In this document: positions 43,214 to 52,085 of the stretch, piece by piece
Layout of the letters: the number at the start of each line of letters is the position of its first letter
How positions within the stretch are numbered: position 1 is the stretch's first letter
Origin: Clostridia bacterium
GTDB taxonomy: Bacteria > Bacillota > Clostridia > Christensenellales > Aristaeellaceae
Reading direction: 5' to 3'
Assembly: GCA_017541105.1 (NCBI GenBank)
Contig: JAFXZS010000016.1
Coordinates: 186,001 to 250,000 of the forward strand
Length of the DNA: 64,000 nucleotides
Made by a program: the position numbers and the translations under genes
The notes under the pieces: model-generated
Told to the model about the DNA's origin: nothing
What the model saw: only the letters and a program-made list of their open reading frames with translations
The model's database searches: none

Positions 43214-44128
43214 CTACTCCTCCTTTGTTGATGCGGTGAATGCCAGCTGTAATTCCTGAACTGCGCTGAAACCTGTCCGCCTCAGGCTCAGATTGCGCGC
43301 AGCGACTTCCACAATAATCGCAAGGTTTCTTCCCGGCATAATCGGAATGGTCAGGGAGGGAACAGAAACCCCAAGGATATCCACGGTATCATCCTCCAGA
43401 GCAATCCGATCCCGAGGGGACGTCTCATCACAGATTACAAGTTCCATGATGAGATCCAGAGATTTACTGGCGGCAACAGCTCCGATTCCGAACATCGCCA
43501 AAACATCGATTACCCCGATGCCGCGGATTTCCATCAGATGCCGCAGATTCTTCGGACATGTGCCGATCAGGCGATCATCCGATATTTTACAAATATCCAC
43601 AACATCATCCGCTACGAGCTGATGACCGCGCTTGATCAGCTCAAGCGCCGCTTCACTTTTACCGACACCGCTTTTTCCTGTCAGAAGTACGCCGATGCCG
43701 TAAACATCGAGTAATACTCCGTGGCGGGTAATCCGCGGAGCCAGGCAGCGATTGAGATAATGAATCGCTGAGACAATGAACTTACTGGTTACAAACACGC
43801 TTCTGTAGACGAATATCTGATGCTTTTCCGCCAGCTCAAGCAGCTCCGGGGGTGGAACCATATTCCGGCAGATAATGACGCAGGGAATATGATATGAGAA
43901 ATATTTTTCCAGAATCCGGCGCCGGTCTTCCCGTGATTGTTTTTCCAGATATGCCAGTTCGGTTTTTCCGATTACCTGGGGACGTTCAAAGGCAAAATAC
44001 TCATAAAAACCGCAGAACTGCATACCGGGCCGGTTGATATCCGGTATTTTCAAATCCCATTGTCCGTTGGGCGAGGAAACCAGGCACTCCAGCTTTAATT
44101 CATTCTGAAAATCGGACGCAAGAATCAA
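43214..44128 (-). CDS. hprK: HPr kinase/phosphorylase
   Basis: 304 residues if TTG 44128 is used; an in-frame ATG at 44146 lies before GAGGAGG and is therefore less likely. N-terminal domain ~1-130, then Walker A in GVLLTGKSGVGKSEAALELI near 146, followed by LVADDVVDI and the HprK signature MEIRGIGVIDVLAMFG near 195; late ARNLSLRRTGFSAV. It phosphorylates HPr at Ser46 and reverses it, controlling catabolite repression with CcpA. The TTG overlaps the stop of the HAD gene (TTGA). Confidence 0.94.
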   Translation of the reverse strand: MILASDFQNELKLECLVSSPNGQWDLKIPDINRPGMQFCGFYEYFAFERPQVIGKTELAYLEKQSREDRRRILEKYFSYHIPCVIICRNMVPPPELLELAEKHQIFVYRSVFVTSKFIVSAIHYLNRCLAPRITRHGVLLDVYGIGVLLTGKSGVGKSEAALELIKRGHQLVADDVVDICKISDDRLIGTCPKNLRHLMEIRGIGVIDVLAMFGIGAVAASKSLDLIMELVICDETSPRDRIALEDDTVDILGVSVPSLTIPIMPGRNLAIIVEVAARNLSLRRTGFSAVQELQLAFTASTKEE

Positions 44129-44940
44129 AACAGGGCCTCCTCGCATAAAATATGTTTCGCAAGAAACCGGGCGACTCCGTCCTCCTGATTGCAGGGACAG
44201 ACAGCATCACAAAGGTTCCGCACGACAGGACGGGCATTGGCAACAGCAACGGACAGTCCGGCTTCCTGAAGCATCGGAAGGTCATTCAGGCTGTCCCCGA
44301 AAGCAACAATCTGCTCCGTCGAAATACCGAGACGATCTGCCGCGGCGGAAAGGGCAATTCCCTTTGTTGCACGGAGCGGGTTAAACTCCAGAAAATGAGG
44401 TTTCGAACTTGTTACGGAAACCCTGTTTTCAAAACGCCTGCAAGCTTCACTCAGCATCATGGAAATCTTGTCCGGTTCCGCCATCATGAGGATCTTTGTC
44501 CGGGGTTCACGGATAAATTTCGTCAGATCACCGACGTACTCACCGGTCAGCATCGAAGCGGCCGCATAACGATCCGCGTAGAGGCCGTATTCGTTGAAAA
44601 AGAATTTTTCACCCTCATAGGTCTGGGCATAACAGCTGAATTCCTTTCCGAATTCAGCGATCTCGCAGCCAAGTTCCATGGAAAAAGTCTCCCGGGAAAT
44701 CAGCTGATCCGTCGCTCCGTCCCATATTTCCGCGCCGTTGCAGGCAATATAAAGCGCAACAGGCCGAATTTGCTCCACAAAGGGAAGCATGCTCAACTGA
44801 GCGCGCCCGCTGGCCGGGATCAGGAGAAAACCGGTATCCGTCAGGCGGCGGAACACACCGGCTGTGTAATCGGAAACGGAAAGATCATCACGCAGGAGCG
44901 TGTCATCCAGATCAAAGGCAGCAGCTTTGAACGAGCTCAT
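44125..44940 (-). CDS. Cof-type HAD-IIB phosphatase
   Basis: 271 residues. HAD motif I FDLDDTLLRDD near 9, motif II LIPASGRAQLS near 40, Lys in SKPHFLEFNPLRATKGIALS near 185 and motif IV FGDSLNDLPMLQEAGLSVAV near 215. Family members dephosphorylate sugar phosphates, FMN or PLP-related substrates; the sugar-kinase neighbours suggest a sugar phosphate. Starts inside the FGGY kinase stop (ATGA) and overlaps hprK at its end. Confidence 0.92.
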   Translation of the reverse strand: MSSFKAAAFDLDDTLLRDDLSVSDYTAGVFRRLTDTGFLLIPASGRAQLSMLPFVEQIRPVALYIACNGAEIWDGATDQLISRETFSMELGCEIAEFGKEFSCYAQTYEGEKFFFNEYGLYADRYAAASMLTGEYVGDLTKFIREPRTKILMMAEPDKISMMLSEACRRFENRVSVTSSKPHFLEFNPLRATKGIALSAAADRLGISTEQIVAFGDSLNDLPMLQEAGLSVAVANARPVVRNLCDAVCPCNQEDGVARFLAKHILCEEALF

Positions 44941-46526
44941 GCTTTCAGCCCTTCCACGGCTGCTTTCTGGGCGGGAATGCAGCGCATGAAGGATTCCATA
45001 TAGCGATCGAAGCCGGCTTCATCGTCCGGATCGGGCTCCACAGTCATCTGTTTCATACCGGCAAAAACCTTCCGGTCAAGATAATCTTCCAGGGATTCTC
45101 CCTCAGAAGAACGAACAGCATACTCCGCAAGAAGCGCAATTCCCCATGCACCTCCCTCACCGGCTGTTTCCATTACGGTGACGGGCGCATGAATGGCCGC
45201 TGCCAGCAGATTCTGGGCAACGCCTTCCGTCTTGAACAAACCGCCATGTCCGTAAACATGATCAATCGCGACATGTTCCTGATTCATAATTTCCATACCG
45301 GCTTTCAGCGTCTCCATGCTGGCATAGATCTGCGCGCGCATGAAATTGGCGATGTTCATCCGTGCATCGGGCGTACGGATCAGCATTGGGCGCCCTTCTG
45401 TAAGGCCTGTAACCGGCTCTCCCGCGAAATAGTTGAAGCTGACAATCCCGCCGCAGTCTTTTTCACCCTCCATAGCCTTCCGGAACAGACGGGTATATAC
45501 ATCTCCGGCGGAAGTCTCATACCCCATAAGATCCGCAAATTCGCGGAAGAGGGACACCCACGCGTTGATATCGGACGTGCAGCTGTTGCAGTGAACCATG
45601 CCGACCTGCTTGCCGACAGGGGTTGTAACGATATCAATTTCCGGATAGACATTCGCCATCGGTTTTTCCAGGACAATCATGCTGAAAATGGAGGTCCCGG
45701 CGCTGACATTTCCGGTTCTTTCACGGACGCTGTTGGTCGCGGTCATACCTGTTCCGGCATCTCCTTCCGGCGGGCAGAGAATACAACCGGGCTCCAGATC
45801 CCCTTCCGGATCCAGCAGGAGCGCACCTTCCGGTGTCAGTGTGCCGGCGTTTTCACCGGCGGAAAGCACTTCGGGAAGAATCTGGCGCAGCTTCCAGGGG
45901 AAACCTTTGTCTGCCACAAGGGCATCAAACTTTTCCACCATGACGGCATTAAAATCACAGGTGGCGCTGTCCACGGGCATCATTCCGCTGGCGTCTCCGA
46001 CACCCAGGACCTTCTTCCCGGTCAGCAGGAAGTGAACCCAGCCGGCCAACGTCGTCAGATATCGGATATCCGCAACGTGAGGTTCCCCGTTCAGAACAGC
46101 CTGATAGAGATGGCTGAGACTCCAGCGCTGAGGCATATTGAAGGAAAAGAGGCCGGTCAGTTTTTCAGATGCGGGGCCGGTGATCGTGTTTCTCCAGGTG
46201 CGGAAGGGAACGAGAAGCTTCATGTGTTTATCAAAGGGCAGATATCCGTGCATCATGGCGCTGATGCCGGCGGAAGCGAGCTTTTTCAGCGGGATCCCGA
46301 ACAGATCACGGACGTTTTTTTTCAGATCGTTATAACAGGCCTGAAGCCCGGACAGAATAGCCTGTTCACTGTACGTCCAGATTCCGTTATCATAGTCATT
46401 CTCCCATTCATGGCTGCCGGATGCGATCACCTGATGATCCGGATCGATCAGGACTGCTTTGATCCGTGTGGAACCAAACTCTATACCCATGACGCATGAA
46501 CCGTTCAGAATGCACTCTTTGCCCAT
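44937..46526 (-). CDS. FGGY-family carbohydrate kinase
   Basis: 529 residues from ATG 46526 with GGGAGGGG seven bases upstream. FGGY opening MGIEFGSTRIKAVLIDPDHQ near 13, ISAMMHGYLPF near 88, then GDAGTGMTATNSV near 260 and the ATP-side GHGGLFKTEGVAQNLLAAAI near 425. Substrate cannot be fixed: the opening 'G.EFGSTRIKAV' type is close to proteins annotated xylulokinase-like or ribulokinase-like. It is the first of a coupled group (FGGY, HAD, hprK, ROK). The 70 bases separating it from the D-Ala carboxypeptidase show no clear terminator. Confidence 0.88.
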   Translation of the reverse strand: MGKECILNGSCVMGIEFGSTRIKAVLIDPDHQVIASGSHEWENDYDNGIWTYSEQAILSGLQACYNDLKKNVRDLFGIPLKKLASAGISAMMHGYLPFDKHMKLLVPFRTWRNTITGPASEKLTGLFSFNMPQRWSLSHLYQAVLNGEPHVADIRYLTTLAGWVHFLLTGKKVLGVGDASGMMPVDSATCDFNAVMVEKFDALVADKGFPWKLRQILPEVLSAGENAGTLTPEGALLLDPEGDLEPGCILCPPEGDAGTGMTATNSVRERTGNVSAGTSIFSMIVLEKPMANVYPEIDIVTTPVGKQVGMVHCNSCTSDINAWVSLFREFADLMGYETSAGDVYTRLFRKAMEGEKDCGGIVSFNYFAGEPVTGLTEGRPMLIRTPDARMNIANFMRAQIYASMETLKAGMEIMNQEHVAIDHVYGHGGLFKTEGVAQNLLAAAIHAPVTVMETAGEGGAWGIALLAEYAVRSSEGESLEDYLDRKVFAGMKQMTVEPDPDDEAGFDRYMESFMRCIPAQKAAVEGLKA

Positions 46527-46596
46527 GTCAACCCCTCCCAATATCTGTATGATTTCCTATTAATAATTTATCACAAGGGGAGCAGGCTGTAAACCA

Positions 46597-48060
46597 TCAT
46601 TTTACATATCTTCTGCCGGGCCTGGGGGTTTTCATTCTGCGGCTTTTCTGCCTTCTGCGAATGAGAAAAAAGACAGAAACGAAGGCAGCAAGCAAAAGGA
46701 TCGGGGTCAGAAACACCATCACAAGATTGAAGGAAAGCGGAGGAAACGGGTTGGGATCCGCCTTTGTTTCGGCGATGATTTCCTCAAGGGTTTTAGGAGC
46801 GTTTTCCCGCTTCGAAACCGTACGGGAAGCATTCAGCGAATAAACCACAGGATCCCCGTAGGAAGGGAAGTAGGTCATGGTGCCGACGGTTTCCCCCGCC
46901 TGTACCGGCGCGGCAAAATCGCGGGTATACTGTATGAGTACCGTACTGGTCAGGTTTTCCGCCATTCTTTTGATTTCCGCTTTGGTCGCCACGATCCGGG
47001 GGGAAACAGAAGAATCCTGCGGCTGGCAGACAAGCTGAATTTTCCCCCGGTTCATATCCGAAGTGGAATAATTGCTTGTTTCAATCGTAATCGGGTTCAT
47101 ATTATAAAGATCCATAGGCGTGACGCTCATATACTGGCTGAAGCCGTAATCCATGAGTTTGATCGTGTCTGCCCAGCGGGCACGGTCCCCCGTGAAAAGC
47201 ACAACGGAAATCAGGAGAACATGATCCTTCTCCGCCGCGCCGGCAAAACAGTATCCGGACATTGAATGGGAACCGGTTTTGATCCCGACCGCATAGGGAT
47301 AATAATATTTGTTCGGATTATCTTCCGTGCCTTCTATCATATAGCGTGATTTCGTGGTCATCGTCCTTGCGCGCTGTTTGTTTGTCCGCGGTATGGTCCA
47401 TGATACTGAGGAGGCAATTTCGCGAAACAGATCCTCCTGCATCGCATGGCGTGCAATGATGGCCAGATCCCGGGCTGTCGAATAATGCTGTTCGTCATGA
47501 TACCCATGCGGATTGGCAAAATGTGTGTTTTCGCAGCCGAAGGCGGCGGCCGTTTCATTCATAAGATCCACAAAACGATATATGGAACCGGAGACAGTTT
47601 CCGCAATGACATTCGCGCCGTCATTTCCGGAAAGAAGCATTGTACCGTAAAGCACATCGATAAAGCGAATCTCCTCCCCGGCCTGAAGATGCATCGTGGA
47701 GGAATCGGACGGCAGCGCAACCGCAGATTCGGAAACCGTTACGGTCTGGTAAACATCATCCACCATCATGATGCCGAGCAGTACGGTAAGCATCTTCGTG
47801 GTGGAAGCCGGAAAGCGAATGGTATCCGGATCCTTTTCAAAGATGACCTCGCCGGTTTCAGCGGAAATCAGGATGGCAGAGGCCGCATAAAGCTGATCCG
47901 CAGAAAGATCTTCCGGATGGTCCGGATCGTATTTTTCAGCATCGGGAGAAAGAGTGGGCTGGGGGATCATATCCGTTGACAACGCTTCTGAAAAAGATCC
48001 CTGCAAAATCGAGAGAAAGAGAAAAAGGACAGAAAGGAATAATGCGGTTTTTCTTTTCAT
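46597..48060 (-). CDS. D-alanyl-D-alanine carboxypeptidase (DacA/PBP5 type)
   Basis: 487 residues from ATG 48060, just after GGGAAAGGAAGC; the frame extending to 48219 is untranslated uppP/intergenic sequence. Signal peptide LFLSVLFLFLSILQGSFSEA. Active-site SxxK is STTK in PASTTKMLTVLLG near 103, SGN in LLSGNDGANVIAETV near 157 and KTG in VGIKTGSHSMSGY near 265. A C-terminal membrane helix (LVMVFLTPILLLAAFVSVFF) with a basic RRRQKSRR tail anchors it, instead of the usual amphipathic helix. It trims the terminal D-Ala of peptidoglycan stems. 91 bases after uppP. Confidence 0.93.
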   Translation of the reverse strand: MKRKTALFLSVLFLFLSILQGSFSEALSTDMIPQPTLSPDAEKYDPDHPEDLSADQLYAASAILISAETGEVIFEKDPDTIRFPASTTKMLTVLLGIMMVDDVYQTVTVSESAVALPSDSSTMHLQAGEEIRFIDVLYGTMLLSGNDGANVIAETVSGSIYRFVDLMNETAAAFGCENTHFANPHGYHDEQHYSTARDLAIIARHAMQEDLFREIASSVSWTIPRTNKQRARTMTTKSRYMIEGTEDNPNKYYYPYAVGIKTGSHSMSGYCFAGAAEKDHVLLISVVLFTGDRARWADTIKLMDYGFSQYMSVTPMDLYNMNPITIETSNYSTSDMNRGKIQLVCQPQDSSVSPRIVATKAEIKRMAENLTSTVLIQYTRDFAAPVQAGETVGTMTYFPSYGDPVVYSLNASRTVSKRENAPKTLEEIIAETKADPNPFPPLSFNLVMVFLTPILLLAAFVSVFFLIRRRQKSRRMKTPRPGRRYVK

Positions 48061-48151
48061 GCTTCCTTTCCCTCCTTGATAAACACAAAAAAAGGTATCC
48101 TGTGCGCAAAGCAATTTACTGCATATACCGGCATTGCAAAAGAGGCGCTGT

Positions 48152-49018
48152 TCAGACAACAACGGCTGCCGCAGGCGGGACGAAGGCAGGGAAAAGGAAG
48201 AATCCTGCCAATTGCGCAAGGAGATAAGCGATCCCGATCAAAGCGAGGTAAAGCGCAAACCAGCTCAGACTGATATTTGATATGATTCTCAGCATAAAGC
48301 GGATAGCCAGGAAACCGGAAACAGCCGCGGCAATAATGCCGACGACAGTCGGAAAGATGGCCACAGAGGAGAAATACCCGGCTTCCAGGGCATCTTTTCC
48401 TTCCATCAGAAGAGAGCCCAGGATTGCCGGTGCGCTCATCATGAAGGAAAACCTGGCAGCCTTTTTCTTGTCCAGTTCGGCAAAGACCCCGCCAAGGATC
48501 GTGGATCCGCTTCTGGAGACGCCGGGAATGAGGCCGACACCCTGAAAAAAACCCATTACAATCGCGGCGATCACATTCATATTTTTACTCTTTTTCCGTG
48601 GCCGGGAAGAAAGAATGTCACAGACCAGGAGGAATAAGGCCGTTATCAGGAAAGCGGCTCCGAGGAACCATCCGCTGTCAAAGACGGAAAAACCATTGAC
48701 AGACGGAAAGAGCTTTTTCGCGGCAAGATAAACAACGAGCGTGGGCAGGGACGCGATAATCAGATACAGAAGCGTCCTGTTTTTCACCGGATGGAAAAGC
48801 ATATTCATCCAGTCTTTCCAGAAAACAATGATGACGGGAACCAAAGTGCCGACATGCAGAAGAATATCAAAGACCTTCAGAGAGGCCTGCATATCAGCGG
48901 AACTATTCTGAATGCCAAGAAAAAAGCGGGCAAGAAGCAGATGCCCGCTTGATGAAATGGGCAAAAACTCTCCAAGCCCCTGGATCAGGCCGAGGATCAA
49001 ACCTTGCAGAACATTCAT
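48152..49018 (-). CDS. uppP: Undecaprenyl-diphosphatase UppP (BacA)
   Basis: 288 residues from ATG 49018, GGAGGA ten bases upstream. BacA motifs: GLIQGLGEFLPISSSGHLLL near 12 (E..PISSSGH) and GFFQGVGLIPGVSRSGSTIL near 165 (PGxSRSG). About eight membrane helices. It recycles undecaprenyl pyrophosphate for wall and surface polymers. Driven by the promoter at 49059-49087, divergent from ychF. Confidence 0.95.
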   Translation of the reverse strand: MNVLQGLILGLIQGLGEFLPISSSGHLLLARFFLGIQNSSADMQASLKVFDILLHVGTLVPVIIVFWKDWMNMLFHPVKNRTLLYLIIASLPTLVVYLAAKKLFPSVNGFSVFDSGWFLGAAFLITALFLLVCDILSSRPRKKSKNMNVIAAIVMGFFQGVGLIPGVSRSGSTILGGVFAELDKKKAARFSFMMSAPAILGSLLMEGKDALEAGYFSSVAIFPTVVGIIAAAVSGFLAIRFMLRIISNISLSWFALYLALIGIAYLLAQLAGFFLFPAFVPPAAAVVV

Positions 49019-49058
49019 GGAACAGAAATCCTCCCCATAATGATCAGGAAACAAAGGC

Positions 49059-49087
49059 ATTTTATCACAATCGCGATGTTTTGGAAA
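49059..49087 (-). promoter_or_regulatory. Promoter for uppP
   Basis: Minus-strand TTTCCA (49087-49082), 17 bases, TAAAAT (49064-49059). Adjacent to the divergent ychF promoter, whose -35 begins only three bases away, so the two may compete for polymerase. Confidence 0.6.
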
Positions 49088-49089
49088 GC

Positions 49090-49118
49090 TTGACGGAGAA
49101 TAGGAGCTTTAATATAAT
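49090..49118 (+). promoter_or_regulatory. Promoter for ychF
   Basis: TTGACG (49090-49095), 17 bases, TATAAT (49113-49118). Eleven of twelve consensus bases. Initiation near 49125; AAGGAG precedes the ATG at 49182. Confidence 0.85.
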
Positions 49119-49181
49119 GATAAAATGGTCTGAGGATATGATCCGCATGATTCAGCGGGACGGAAGGAGACAGGAAAAAAC

Positions 49182-50279
49182 ATGAAATTAGGGGTTGTCG
49201 GTTTACCGAATGTCGGGAAAAGCACCCTGTTTAACGCAATTACGAACGCGCGCGCGCAGGCGGAAAACTATCCATTCTGCACCATCGAGCCAAACTCCGG
49301 TGTGGTTCTTGTTCCGGACAGCCGCCTGAACGTACTGGCAGAAATGTATCATCCGAAAAAAGTCACACAGACAACAATTGAATTCGTGGATATTGCAGGC
49401 CTTGTGAAAGGCGCAAGCAGGGGGGAGGGACTCGGAAACAAGTTTCTCAGCCACATCCGTGAAGTCGATGCCATCGTTCACGTCGTGCGATGCTTTGAAA
49501 ATGAGAATATAATTCATGTAGACGGCTCCGTGGATCCGATCCGGGATATCGAAACGATTAACCTGGAACTGATTTTTTCAGATTTGGAAACTGTCCAGCG
49601 CAGGAAGGAAAAAGCGGAAAAGAGTTTCCGCGGCGGAGACAAGAAAAGCGGAAAGGAAGCGGAACTGGCTGAAAAACTGTATGCATTCCTGGAAAGCGGC
49701 AAACCGGCCAGAAATTTCGACGCAGATGATGAAGAAAAGGAAATCCTGAACGGATGGTTTCTGCTGACAACAAAACCGGTGATTTATGCAGCAAACATTT
49801 CCGAAGACGATCTGGGAAAACCGGAAAATGAAATTCCTTTTGTTGCGAGCGTCCGGGAAACGGCGAGGAAGGAAAATGCGGAAATGATTACCATTTCCGC
49901 CGCCATTGAAGAAGAGATTGCTCAGATGAGTCCGGAAGAGAAGGCGGAATTCCTTGAGGAAATGGGGATCGGACAAAGCGGGCTGGACCGCCTGATTTCC
50001 GCGTGTTACAGACTGCTGGGGCTGATTTCCTTCCTGACGGTCGGAGAAGACGAATGCCGCGCATGGACCATCCAGCGCGGCACAAAGGCACCCCAGGCTG
50101 CGGGAAAGATTCATACGGATTTTGAGAAAGGCTTTATCCGGGCGGAAGTCGTTCCGTACGATGTGCTGGTGGAAAACGGCAGCATGGCAGCCTGCAAGGA
50201 AAAAGGCCTGGTCCGAAGCGAAGGAAAGGACTATATCATGAAGGACGGGGATGTGACTCTGTTCCGCTTTAATGTATAA
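49182..50279 (+). CDS. ychF: YchF (Ola1-type) ribosome-binding ATPase
   Basis: 365 residues, the family's usual length. P-loop [17 protein letters not shown] near 7, [20 protein letters not shown] near 67, the coiled-coil insert around 125-165 and the TGS domain ending with [16 protein letters not shown] and [20 protein letters not shown]. It is an ancient P-loop protein preferring ATP and associating with ribosomes. The ATP-grasp gene starts 19 bases later and may be cotranscribed. Confidence 0.96.
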   Translation: MKLGVVGLPNVGKSTLFNAITNARAQAENYPFCTIEPNSGVVLVPDSRLNVLAEMYHPKKVTQTTIEFVDIAGLVKGASRGEGLGNKFLSHIREVDAIVHVVRCFENENIIHVDGSVDPIRDIETINLELIFSDLETVQRRKEKAEKSFRGGDKKSGKEAELAEKLYAFLESGKPARNFDADDEEKEILNGWFLLTTKPVIYAANISEDDLGKPENEIPFVASVRETARKENAEMITISAAIEEEIAQMSPEEKAEFLEEMGIGQSGLDRLISACYRLLGLISFLTVGEDECRAWTIQRGTKAPQAAGKIHTDFEKGFIRAEVVPYDVLVENGSMAACKEKGLVRSEGKDYIMKDGDVTLFRFNV

Positions 50280-50298
50280 GGGAAAGGACGAAGCTGAG

Positions 50299-51309
50299 AT
50301 GACTCGTATGCAGTATTTCAGGCACCGCCTGTTTCGGATGGACTGGAAAGCCATGTGGAAAACCACAGGGCTGCTGAAAAAAAGAAGCGGAAAAAGCAGA
50401 ATCTGGCTGATCACCGACATGGTGAAATGCGCTGTCCGGTACAACGCGGGATACATCGATTACAAAATTGCCCAGATGTACAAGCTGAACGACGAACAAC
50501 GCAAGACCGTGATTACACGCGGCATCTCCAATGAGATTGTCCGCCGGATGAACAACAAGGAATTCTGGCATTATTTTGATGATAAGGCACAGTTCAACGA
50601 ACAGTTTAAGAAATGGATTCCGAGAAAATGGATACGGATCGAACCGGATACAGATCCGGATGCATTGTACGCACTGTGCAGAGACCAGGAGGAAATGATC
50701 GGAAAACCATTGGAAGGATCCAGCGGACAGGGGATCAGGAAATATCTTCCCGACAGCTGGAAGGGCGGCGGGAAGAGTTTTCTGAAGATCCTGCTGGACG
50801 ACGGAATCGGCATTCTTGAGGAAGTTGTGCAGCAGCATCCCCGGATGGCTTCCCTGTGCCCCACATCTGTCAACACATGCCGCATCGCGACGCTGCTCGG
50901 AGACAAAAAGCAGGGAATCGTATATGCTTTCCTCCGCATCGGAAACGGAAAGGTCATGGACAATGTGGATTGCGGCGGAATGGCGTCGCGCATTGACCTG
51001 GACACCGGGAAGCTGCTGACCGTCGGCGCAGACAAACAAGGGAACACCTTCATCAAACACCCGATGACAAACACCAGCATTATCGGATTCGAGATTCCCT
51101 TCTGGAAGGAAGCAAAACAGATGTGCCTGGAGGCCGCAGAGAAATTTCCCGAGATGCGGTATGTGGCATGGGATGTGGCGATTACGCCGGACGGCCCGAC
51201 TTTCATCGAAGGAAACAGTTTCCCATCCCACGCGATTCCCCAGTTTGCCGCGCATTATCCGGATGGGATCGGTATTCTTCCGGAATTTCGGAAATTTATC
51301 GACTGTTGA
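50299..51309 (+). CDS. Sugar-transfer-associated ATP-grasp protein
   Basis: 336 residues from ATG 50299 (AAGGA upstream; the frame start at 50272 lies in ychF). The ATPgrasp_ST pattern is recognisable: KWIPRKWIRI near 108, IGKPLEGSSGQGIRKY near 137, SLCPTSVNTCRIATLLGDKK near 190, then VDCGGMASRIDLDTGKL and the metal-binding end VAWDVAITPDGPTFIEGNSFP near 295. Such genes are often next to polysaccharide or hexapeptide-transferase genes and are thought to ligate an acid to an amine or sugar. No polysaccharide cluster is adjacent here, so its substrate is open. A GAAA/TTTC hairpin with a T tract just after the stop is too weak to call. Confidence 0.82.
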   Translation: MTRMQYFRHRLFRMDWKAMWKTTGLLKKRSGKSRIWLITDMVKCAVRYNAGYIDYKIAQMYKLNDEQRKTVITRGISNEIVRRMNNKEFWHYFDDKAQFNEQFKKWIPRKWIRIEPDTDPDALYALCRDQEEMIGKPLEGSSGQGIRKYLPDSWKGGGKSFLKILLDDGIGILEEVVQQHPRMASLCPTSVNTCRIATLLGDKKQGIVYAFLRIGNGKVMDNVDCGGMASRIDLDTGKLLTVGADKQGNTFIKHPMTNTSIIGFEIPFWKEAKQMCLEAAEKFPEMRYVAWDVAITPDGPTFIEGNSFPSHAIPQFAAHYPDGIGILPEFRKFIDC

Positions 51310-51361
51310 GAGAAAAGTTTCGTTTTTTTCACTGAATTCCTCAAAGTAAGGAAGAAAAATG

Positions 51362-51390
51362 TTGCAATTTGCCGGAAAGTATGGTAACAT
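51362..51390 (+). promoter_or_regulatory. Promoter for rplS
   Basis: TTGCAA (51362-51367), 17 bases, TAACAT (51385-51390) preceded by TGg, an extended -10. Initiation near 51397 gives a leader of about 95 bases before rplS. Confidence 0.6.
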
Positions 51391-51393
51391 TCC

Positions 51394-51466
51394 GACGTTA
51401 TGCGGACGGTCCGCTGTCCGGGATGATGTTCCTGCCGTTCGGCCGGAGCTCCGGGTCATGAACGTC
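51394..51466 (+). promoter_or_regulatory. Structured rplS leader (candidate L19 autoregulatory RNA)
   Basis: GACGTT (51394-51399) can pair with AACGTC (51461-51466), enclosing CGGAC/GTCCG (51403-51407 with 51416-51420) and the perfect palindrome CCGGAG-CTCCGG (51443-51454). Ribosomal-protein L19 leaders are known in Bacillota, and this lies in the right place before rplS, 26 bases from its ATG. The predicted start point cuts part of the outer stem, so the closing helix may be shorter. Family membership is not established. Confidence 0.4.
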
Positions 51467-51491
51467 TAAGAGGGAAGGAGGCACCTGAATT

Positions 51492-51842
51492 ATGAATGAG
51501 ATTATTCGCTCCATCGAGGCAAAGCAGATCCGCAGCGATCTTCCCCGCTTTGACGTCGGCGATACGGTCCGGGTCTGGGTTAAGGTTGTTGAAGGCAACC
51601 GGGAACGCCTGCAGGCATTTGAAGGCACCGTCATCGCGAAGAGAAACGGCGGTATCCGTGAAACGTTTACGGTTCGCCGGGTTTCCTACGGTATTGGCGT
51701 TGAGAGAACTTTCCCGATCAACTCTCCCAGAGTCGATCATGTGGACCTGATCCGTCACGGCAAGGTTCGCCGCGCGAAGCTGTACTACCTGCGGTCCCGC
51801 CAGGGCAAAGCCGCGAAGATCAAGGAAGTCAAGCGCGTGTAA
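51492..51842 (+). CDS. rplS: 50S ribosomal protein L19
   Basis: 116 residues, standard length. [20 protein letters not shown] near 17, [20 protein letters not shown] near 38, [17 protein letters not shown] and [20 protein letters not shown] are diagnostic. L19 sits at the 30S-50S interface. AAGGAGG precedes the ATG. In Bacillus subtilis rplS is directly followed by ylqF (rbgA) and rnhB; here a terminator and three other genes come between. Confidence 0.97.
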   Translation: MNEIIRSIEAKQIRSDLPRFDVGDTVRVWVKVVEGNRERLQAFEGTVIAKRNGGIRETFTVRRVSYGIGVERTFPINSPRVDHVDLIRHGKVRRAKLYYLRSRQGKAAKIKEVKRV

Positions 51843-51855
51843 CATGTTTGTTACG

Positions 51856-51886
51856 CTGCCGCATCACACGATGCGGCAGTTTTTTT
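51856..51886 (+). terminator. Terminator after rplS
   Basis: CTGCCGCAT / ATGCGGCAG stem with a six-base loop and a seven-T tract, starting 14 bases after the rplS stop. It separates rplS from the downstream glycosidase transcript. Confidence 0.93.
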
Positions 51887-51920
51887 CTTTAAAAAGGTTC
51901 CCATTTATTTTCTTATCATG

Positions 51921-51933
51921 TATAATTTATAAT
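51921..51933 (+). promoter_or_regulatory. Two overlapping -10 candidates before the GH3 gene
   Basis: TATAAT occurs at 51921-51926 and again at 51928-51933, but the expected -35 hexamers (TTCCCA and TTATTT) are weak. Either could start the glycosidase operon about 145 bases before the ATG at 52086. Confidence 0.35.
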
Positions 51934-52085
51934 GGTTTGATATGCAACAGTATCTGCCGCAGAGTACGTTAAGGGAATTCCTTCAGTTCCGCACAGCTCC
52001 GCCGGAGCCGGTACTGCGGAACAGCGCACAGATAAAGAACGACATGATGCAACAAATCCACAATATGCGATCGGGAGATATGATC

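Noticed and set aside
45189..46499. 436-codon open frame on the plus strand
   Set aside because: Antisense to the FGGY kinase; His/Arg-rich translation typical of shadow frames.
51304..51340. Possible terminator after the ATP-grasp gene
   Set aside because: A T tract is present, but the only stem (GAAA/TTTC) is four A-T-rich pairs, too weak to call.
51942..52085. N-terminal extension of the GH3 glycosidase
   Set aside because: In frame but without GH3 similarity or a ribosome site at 51942; ATG 52086 has GGGAGA at proper distance.
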